Shown here: one piece after another, positions 6,996-9,576 of the stretch
How positions within the stretch are numbered: position 1 is the stretch's first letter
Layout of the letters: the number at the start of each line of letters is the position of its first letter
Assembly (NCBI GenBank): GCA_031271245.1
Contig: JAISWC010000154.1
Span: forward strand, 1-9,576
Direction: 5' to 3'
Source: Tannerella sp.
Lineage (GTDB): Bacteria > Bacteroidota > Bacteroidia > Bacteroidales > Tannerellaceae
Length of the DNA stretch: 9,576 bases
The notes under the pieces: generated by a model
What the model saw: the letters and a program-made list of their open reading frames with translations, nothing else
The model's database searches: none
Told to the model about the DNA's origin: nothing
Translations under genes and position numbers: made by a program

Positions 6996-7964
6996 TTATT
7001 TCAATTTGTCTGCTTCCGCCGCCAGTTTATCTTCCGACAGGCCGATGTAGCCGGATTCTTCGACATACTGCTGTCCCTCGCCGAGTATGTATCTGAGGAA
7101 TGCGACAACTTGGGGTTTCACCGGCTTTCCTTTGGTGACCAGGTAGAGATCACGGGCGGGCGGCGAAGGATAGCGGTTTTCGCGGATGGCTTTTATCAAT
7201 GTCGCGGATGTTTCGTAAAAATCTTCTTCGGGGTCTATTACTCCGTTATCGTTCACGTCTATCGGCATAACGGCCAGTTCCTCGTAGGGTCTCTTTGTGT
7301 TTTTATCATAAGCGTAAGCAATGTTGTTGTAACCGATGGCCACCCTGTCCTTTTGTACGGCGGCAGCCACGCCGGGGTCGCCGAAGACGGCGGTTGCCTT
7401 CAGGTTTTCCTGTTTCTTCCCGAACCATGCGGCAAATGTCTCGCCTGCGCCGCAGGCGTCGGAGCGCGTATATACGTGCACCGGCGTGAGGGACGATGTG
7501 CCGAGTATTTCGCCCCACGTCTTGAGTTCCCAGTTCCACAGTTTGGCGGCAATTTCACGTTTCAACCCCGTTTTGTCGATGATTGCCCGTTCGGGATTGC
7601 GGGCATGAATGGTCGGGACGACGGCGTCTTTGACCGCAGCTATCGGCAATGCGCCTTTCTCCAGTTCCTGAGCGTATATTTCCCTCGATACCATGCCTAT
7701 GTCCACGACGCCTGCCAGGACGTCCGTCATGCCTTTGCCGGCGCCTCCGCCGGAAACGTCGATTTTTACCGCCGGATGAATTTTCCGGAACTCCTCCACC
7801 CATTTCACCGCCATCGGGTACAGCGCAAAGGCGCCGGAAAGCTGTATGTTGCCCGACAGTCCGTCGCCGCTGCCGGCCGTGTTTGTATTCTTTTCCACGC
7901 TGCCGCCGCATGACGTACATAGCATGACAACTGTCGGCAGAATATAAAGGTATTTCTTCATCAT
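6996..7964 (-). CDS. pstS: PstS-like phosphate-family substrate-binding lipoprotein
   Basis: The extracytoplasmic binding protein that delivers the oxyanion to PstC/PstA. It has 322 residues with a lipoprotein-type signal: MMKKYLYILPTVVMLCTSC, then GG, with Cys19 (Ser at -1) as the likely lipidated residue and Cys16 as an alternative. The mature part shows family landmarks: LSGAFALYP (42-50), SGGGAGKGMTDVLAG (71-85), DIGMVSREI (88-96), YTRSDACGAGETFAAWF (165-181), IGYNNIAYAYD (210-220) and YPSPPARDLYLVTKGKP (265-281). Residues 236-247 read exactly like a 12-residue EF-hand calcium loop (Asp1, Asn3, Asn5, Gly6, Ile8, Asp9, Glu12). Two adjacent ATGs exist (7964, 7961). The gene heads the putative operon and has its own promoter with an operator-like palindrome. 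The ligand is phosphate by family, but sulfate is possible by context. Confidence 0.92.
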   Translation of the reverse strand: MMKKYLYILPTVVMLCTSCGGSVEKNTNTAGSGDGLSGNIQLSGAFALYPMAVKWVEEFRKIHPAVKIDVSGGGAGKGMTDVLAGVVDIGMVSREIYAQELEKGALPIAAVKDAVVPTIHARNPERAIIDKTGLKREIAAKLWNWELKTWGEILGTSSLTPVHVYTRSDACGAGETFAAWFGKKQENLKATAVFGDPGVAAAVQKDRVAIGYNNIAYAYDKNTKRPYEELAVMPIDVNDNGVIDPEEDFYETSATLIKAIRENRYPSPPARDLYLVTKGKPVKPQVVAFLRYILGEGQQYVEESGYIGLSEDKLAAEADKLK

Positions 7965-8003
7965 CTCTGTTCTTATGTATTATGAATCTTTCTTTTTTCG
8001 CTG

Positions 8004-8011
8004 CAAAGGTA
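8004..8011 (-). promoter_or_regulatory. Bacteroidota -7 promoter element for pstS
   Basis: The minus strand reads TACCTTTG here, an exact match to the Bacteroidota -7 consensus TAnnTTTG. It is followed by an A-rich leader of about 39 bases to the pstS ATG. No TTG is present at the expected -33 position about 20 bases further up. Instead a palindrome (8035-8052) lies there, suggesting an activator-dependent promoter. Confidence 0.65.
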
Positions 8012-8034
8012 AGGTATTTCCCATGGTTGTCGGG

Positions 8035-8052
8035 ATACCATAATCGTGGTAT
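8035..8052. promoter_or_regulatory. Perfect palindrome ATACCA-N6-TGGTAT upstream of the pstS promoter, putative activator site
   Basis: The two 6-bp arms are exact reverse complements with a 6-base spacer. The centre lies about 36 bp upstream of the centre of the pstS -7 element, near -43, the usual place for a class II activator. The same sequence with one changed arm base occurs in the response-regulator promoter. The protein that binds it is unknown. Confidence 0.55.
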
Positions 8053-8218
8053 ATTCCTCTTTAGTTATACTCAAAAGATAATAAGTATCCTGCTGCTTCA
8101 CAGTGGACTTTCGTCCCATACGGTATCGGAATCGTTGGGCATATCATTGAAGCTATGTTGTGAAACATATTTTCGTTTGATTTTTATAAGTTTGCCTTAT
8201 CCGTAATAGTTTATCAAT

Positions 8219-8866
8219 TTATAGATAGTATTCTACGGGGTCAATCAATCCGCTACGGAAGGCATATTTCGTAGCTTCATGTACGTTATTTATTTCGAGC
8301 TTGCGGAAAATATTCCGGCGATGCGTATTGACGGTATGGAAGCTGAGGCTTTTCTCGTAGGCGATTTCTTTTGTCATCTTGCCGAGTGCTATTTCGCGGA
8401 GGATGATCTTTTCGGTTGCCGTCAGTCTTTCCGGGGCCGAAACCGTAACCCTGTATTTTGCGTTGCCAAGTATGGATTTCGCCGATTCGCAGTGATAGAC
8501 GCGATTGTTTGATGCGGAATGGATTGCGTCCAGGATATCGTCTTTGCTGTCGCTTTTCGTAACAATGCTTACCGTCTTGTCGCTTAACAATATGTAACGC
8601 AGGAAAGATTCTTCGGGTTCGTCGGAAAACAGTATCCATGAAGATTGTTTTGCGCCTGCCTTCATGTTCAGGAACTGTTCGGCAGATGCGAAATCGAACA
8701 GGGTATAGTCAATGATTACGACACAGTCGGGATACTGCGACAGTTTGATCCTTAATTCGGTACAGTTCTTTACCCTGAACGTGTCGCTTATCTGCAGTTC
8801 CTCCAGCAGGGAGGTTAATCCTTCCCTTGTAATATCCTGGTTGTCGGCAATTAGAAATGTCTTCAT
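8219..8866 (-). CDS. NarL/FixJ-family response regulator (receiver domain plus LuxR-type HTH)
   Basis: A 215-residue two-component response regulator. The N-terminal receiver domain (about 1-120) has Asp8 and Asp11 in IADNQDITREGL, the predicted phospho-acceptor Asp53 in VVIIDYTL, Ser81 in ILFSDE and Lys104 in IVTKSD. The second residue of the usual acidic pair is Asn9. The C-terminal LuxR/GerE helix-turn-helix (about 147-208) reads LTATEKIILREIALGKMTKEIA and HTVNTHRRNIFRKLEI. No histidine kinase is adjacent, so it is an orphan within the window. It lies upstream of the pst-hem-cys run in the same direction, and its own promoter shares a palindrome with that of pstS, making it a candidate regulator of that run. 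The start at 8866 gives a complete first beta strand. The family call is firm; target and signal are inferred or unknown. Confidence 0.92.
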   Translation of the reverse strand: MKTFLIADNQDITREGLTSLLEELQISDTFRVKNCTELRIKLSQYPDCVVIIDYTLFDFASAEQFLNMKAGAKQSSWILFSDEPEESFLRYILLSDKTVSIVTKSDSKDDILDAIHSASNNRVYHCESAKSILGNAKYRVTVSAPERLTATEKIILREIALGKMTKEIAYEKSLSFHTVNTHRRNIFRKLEINNVHEATKYAFRSGLIDPVEYYL

Positions 8867-8883
8867 CTTTTCTTTTTTTGGAA

Positions 8884-8891
8884 CAAAGGTA
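8884..8891 (-). promoter_or_regulatory. Bacteroidota -7 promoter element for the response regulator gene
   Basis: The minus strand reads TACCTTTG, matching TAnnTTTG, 17 bases before the ATG, implying a very short leader of roughly 10 bases. As at pstS, there is no TTG at -33, and the palindrome at 8913-8930 takes that place. Confidence 0.6.
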
Positions 8892-8912
8892 GTATATGTT
8901 TAAGGAAGATGG

Positions 8913-8930
8913 ATACCATTTTTGTGTTAT
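8913..8930. promoter_or_regulatory. Near-palindrome ATACCA-N6-TGTTAT upstream of the response-regulator promoter
   Basis: This matches the pstS-upstream palindrome in one full arm plus flank (GGATACCAT) and five of six bases in the other arm, with the same 6-base spacer. Its centre is about 34 bp upstream of the -7 element centre, close to -41. The shared sequence and position argue for one regulator acting at both promoters, possibly this response regulator itself. Confidence 0.5.
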
Positions 8931-9030
8931 TTTTATTTTTTTTTAATTTAGTTAGCATAAAAATATCAGTAACTGCTCAGGTATTAAATTAGAAAAAAAG
9001 ATGTTATAAAAATTTGTTATAGTATGCCGC

Positions 9031-9061
9031 TTGGAAATCGCAGAATTTTCATGTAATTTTG
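9031..9061 (+). promoter_or_regulatory. Bacteroidota-type promoter for the CCA-adding enzyme gene
   Basis: TTG at 9031-9033 and TAATTTTG at 9054-9061 match the -33 (TTG) and -7 (TAnnTTTG) elements with a 20-base spacer. The -7 element lies 29 bases before the ATG at 9091. Unlike the two leftward promoters, this one has a complete -33 element and no palindrome. Confidence 0.6.
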
Positions 9062-9090
9062 CGCCCCTGAAAAAGAATAATCAATTTGAA

Positions 9091-9576
9091 ATGTATTACA
9101 GCGAAAAAGAAATATTGGAACATATAAAGGGAGAACCTTTTACGGCGGTTTCGGAAACGGCGGACAGGATGGGTCTCGAATGTTATGTGATAGGGGGTTA
9201 CGTGAGGGATATTTTTTTGAACCGTACGTCCAAAGATATAGATATTGTTACGGTTGGCAGCGGGATCGAACTTGCCGAAGCCGTCGCCGCGAAGTTTGGT
9301 AAAAATGCCTGTTTATCTGTTTTCAGGAATTTCGGCACTGCACAGGTCAAATACAGGGAATGGGAGATTGAATTTGTCGGCGCAAGGAAAGAATCATACC
9401 AGCGGGAAAGCCGCAAACCGGTCATAGAAGACGGTACGCTCGAAGATGACCAAAACCGCAGGGATTTCACGATCAATGCCTTGGCTTTATGCCTGAACCA
9501 ATCGCGCTATGGCAAACTGATCGACCCTTTCGGCGGGCTTTTGGATTTGGATGACTTACGCATTGTTACGCCTTTA
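9091..9576 (+). CDS. cca: CCA-adding tRNA nucleotidyltransferase, N-terminal part (runs off the window)
   Basis: A class II nucleotidyltransferase that adds or repairs the 3' CCA of tRNAs using CTP and ATP. The ATG at 9091 opens 162 uninterrupted codons that continue past the right edge. The nucleotidyltransferase head is clear: VIGGYVRD (33-40), the metal-binding pair Asp49 and Asp51 in KDIDIV, FRNFGTAQVKY (78-88), EFVGARKESY (94-103), EDGTLEDDQNRRDFTINAL (113-131) and IDPFGGLLDL (144-153). Family members are usually about 450-480 residues, often with an HD domain, which is not visible here. It is divergent from the response regulator and has its own promoter, so it is probably a housekeeping neighbour unrelated to the pst-hem-cys run. 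A poly(A) polymerase of the same superfamily is the main alternative. Confidence 0.93.
   Translation, partial: MYYSEKEILEHIKGEPFTAVSETADRMGLECYVIGGYVRDIFLNRTSKDIDIVTVGSGIELAEAVAAKFGKNACLSVFRNFGTAQVKYREWEIEFVGARKESYQRESRKPVIEDGTLEDDQNRRDFTINALALCLNQSRYGKLIDPFGGLLDLDDLRIVTPL

Larger units (their letters stand above)
7965..8218. other. 254-bp intergenic region upstream of pstS
   Basis: No believable gene is seen here. A plus-strand open frame (7982-8206) begins inside the leader and reads across the promoter; it has no recognisable domain. The region holds the pstS promoter and the palindrome listed separately. The stretch 8053-8218, next to the response-regulator stop, shows a weak 6-bp hairpin (8154-8169) with a GTGA loop but no convincing terminator. 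Confidence 0.6.
8867..9090. other. 224-bp divergent promoter region between the response regulator and the CCA-adding enzyme
   Basis: The region is AT-rich, with a T-rich tract at about 8931-8950 that could be bent or act as an UP-like element. It contains a leftward promoter with a palindrome (8884-8930) and a rightward promoter (9031-9061). No ORF or RNA gene is recognised. Confidence 0.65.

Noticed and set aside
6915..7913. 332-codon plus-strand open frame
   Set aside because: It is antisense to pstS and the pstC start; composition is atypical (rich in Arg, Cys and Phe) and no domain is seen.
1178..8101. 12-base match AAGTATCCTGCT near the cysD 3' end and in the pstS upstream region
   Set aside because: A few shared 12-mers are expected by chance in a window of this size; the contexts do not correspond.
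8154..8169. TATGTT-GTGA-AACATA hairpin downstream of the response regulator
   Set aside because: A 6-bp AT-rich stem without a T run in the direction of transcription is too weak to call a terminator.
7982..8206. 74-codon plus-strand open frame upstream of pstS
   Set aside because: It reads backwards across the pstS promoter, has no domain or ribosome binding site, and its FAAKV start is the reverse of the -7 element.
9002..9021. TGTTATA direct repeat (9002-9008, 9015-9021) resembling half of the palindrome
   Set aside because: It is AT-rich, lacks the ATACCA partner arm and is not placed sensibly relative to the cca promoter.

Overview
The window looks like a chromosomal segment from a member of the Bacteroidota, probably order Bacteroidales. 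Three intergenic regions carry the TAnnTTTG -7 element used by the Bacteroidota primary sigma factor. Ribosome binding sites are A-rich and weak, and the protein sequences (CysD, PstS, CCA enzyme) read as Bacteroidales-like. I cannot name a genus.

Layout, right to left. A CCA-adding tRNA nucleotidyltransferase (9091 to window end, + strand, cut by the edge) diverges from everything else. All other genes are on the minus strand. First is a NarL/FixJ-type response regulator (8866-8219). After a 254-bp promoter region comes a long co-directional run: pstS (7964-6996), pstC (6991-6095), pstA (5892-5050), a three-domain HemC-like/SUMT/HemD fusion (5048-3054), hemB (3057-2092), cysD (2074-1172) and cysN (1039 to the left edge, incomplete). 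Spacings are 4 bp, 202 bp, 1 bp, a 4-bp overlap, 17 bp and 132 bp. The two long gaps are filled by short repeats and I see no promoter in either, so the run may be a single operon.

How the genes may work together. HemB makes porphobilinogen. The fusion contributes deaminase-like, uroporphyrinogen III synthase and uroporphyrinogen III methyltransferase domains, a route to precorrin-2 and siroheme. CysD and CysN activate sulfate to APS. Siroheme is the prosthetic group of assimilatory sulfite reductase, so the distal genes form a coherent sulfate-assimilation unit. The proximal genes are an oxyanion ABC importer of the phosphate (Pst) family with no pstB ATPase or phoU in the window. Whether it carries phosphate or sulfate here is open.

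Most notable signals: (1) the promoters of pstS and of the response regulator both carry an 18-bp ATACCA-N6-TGKTAT palindrome centred about 34-36 bp upstream of the -7 element, where a class II activator would bind, and neither has a good -33 box; (2) the HemC part of the fusion lacks the third domain, which carries the dipyrromethane-cofactor cysteine in known porphobilinogen deaminases; (3) two unrelated short-repeat arrays sit inside the putative operon.
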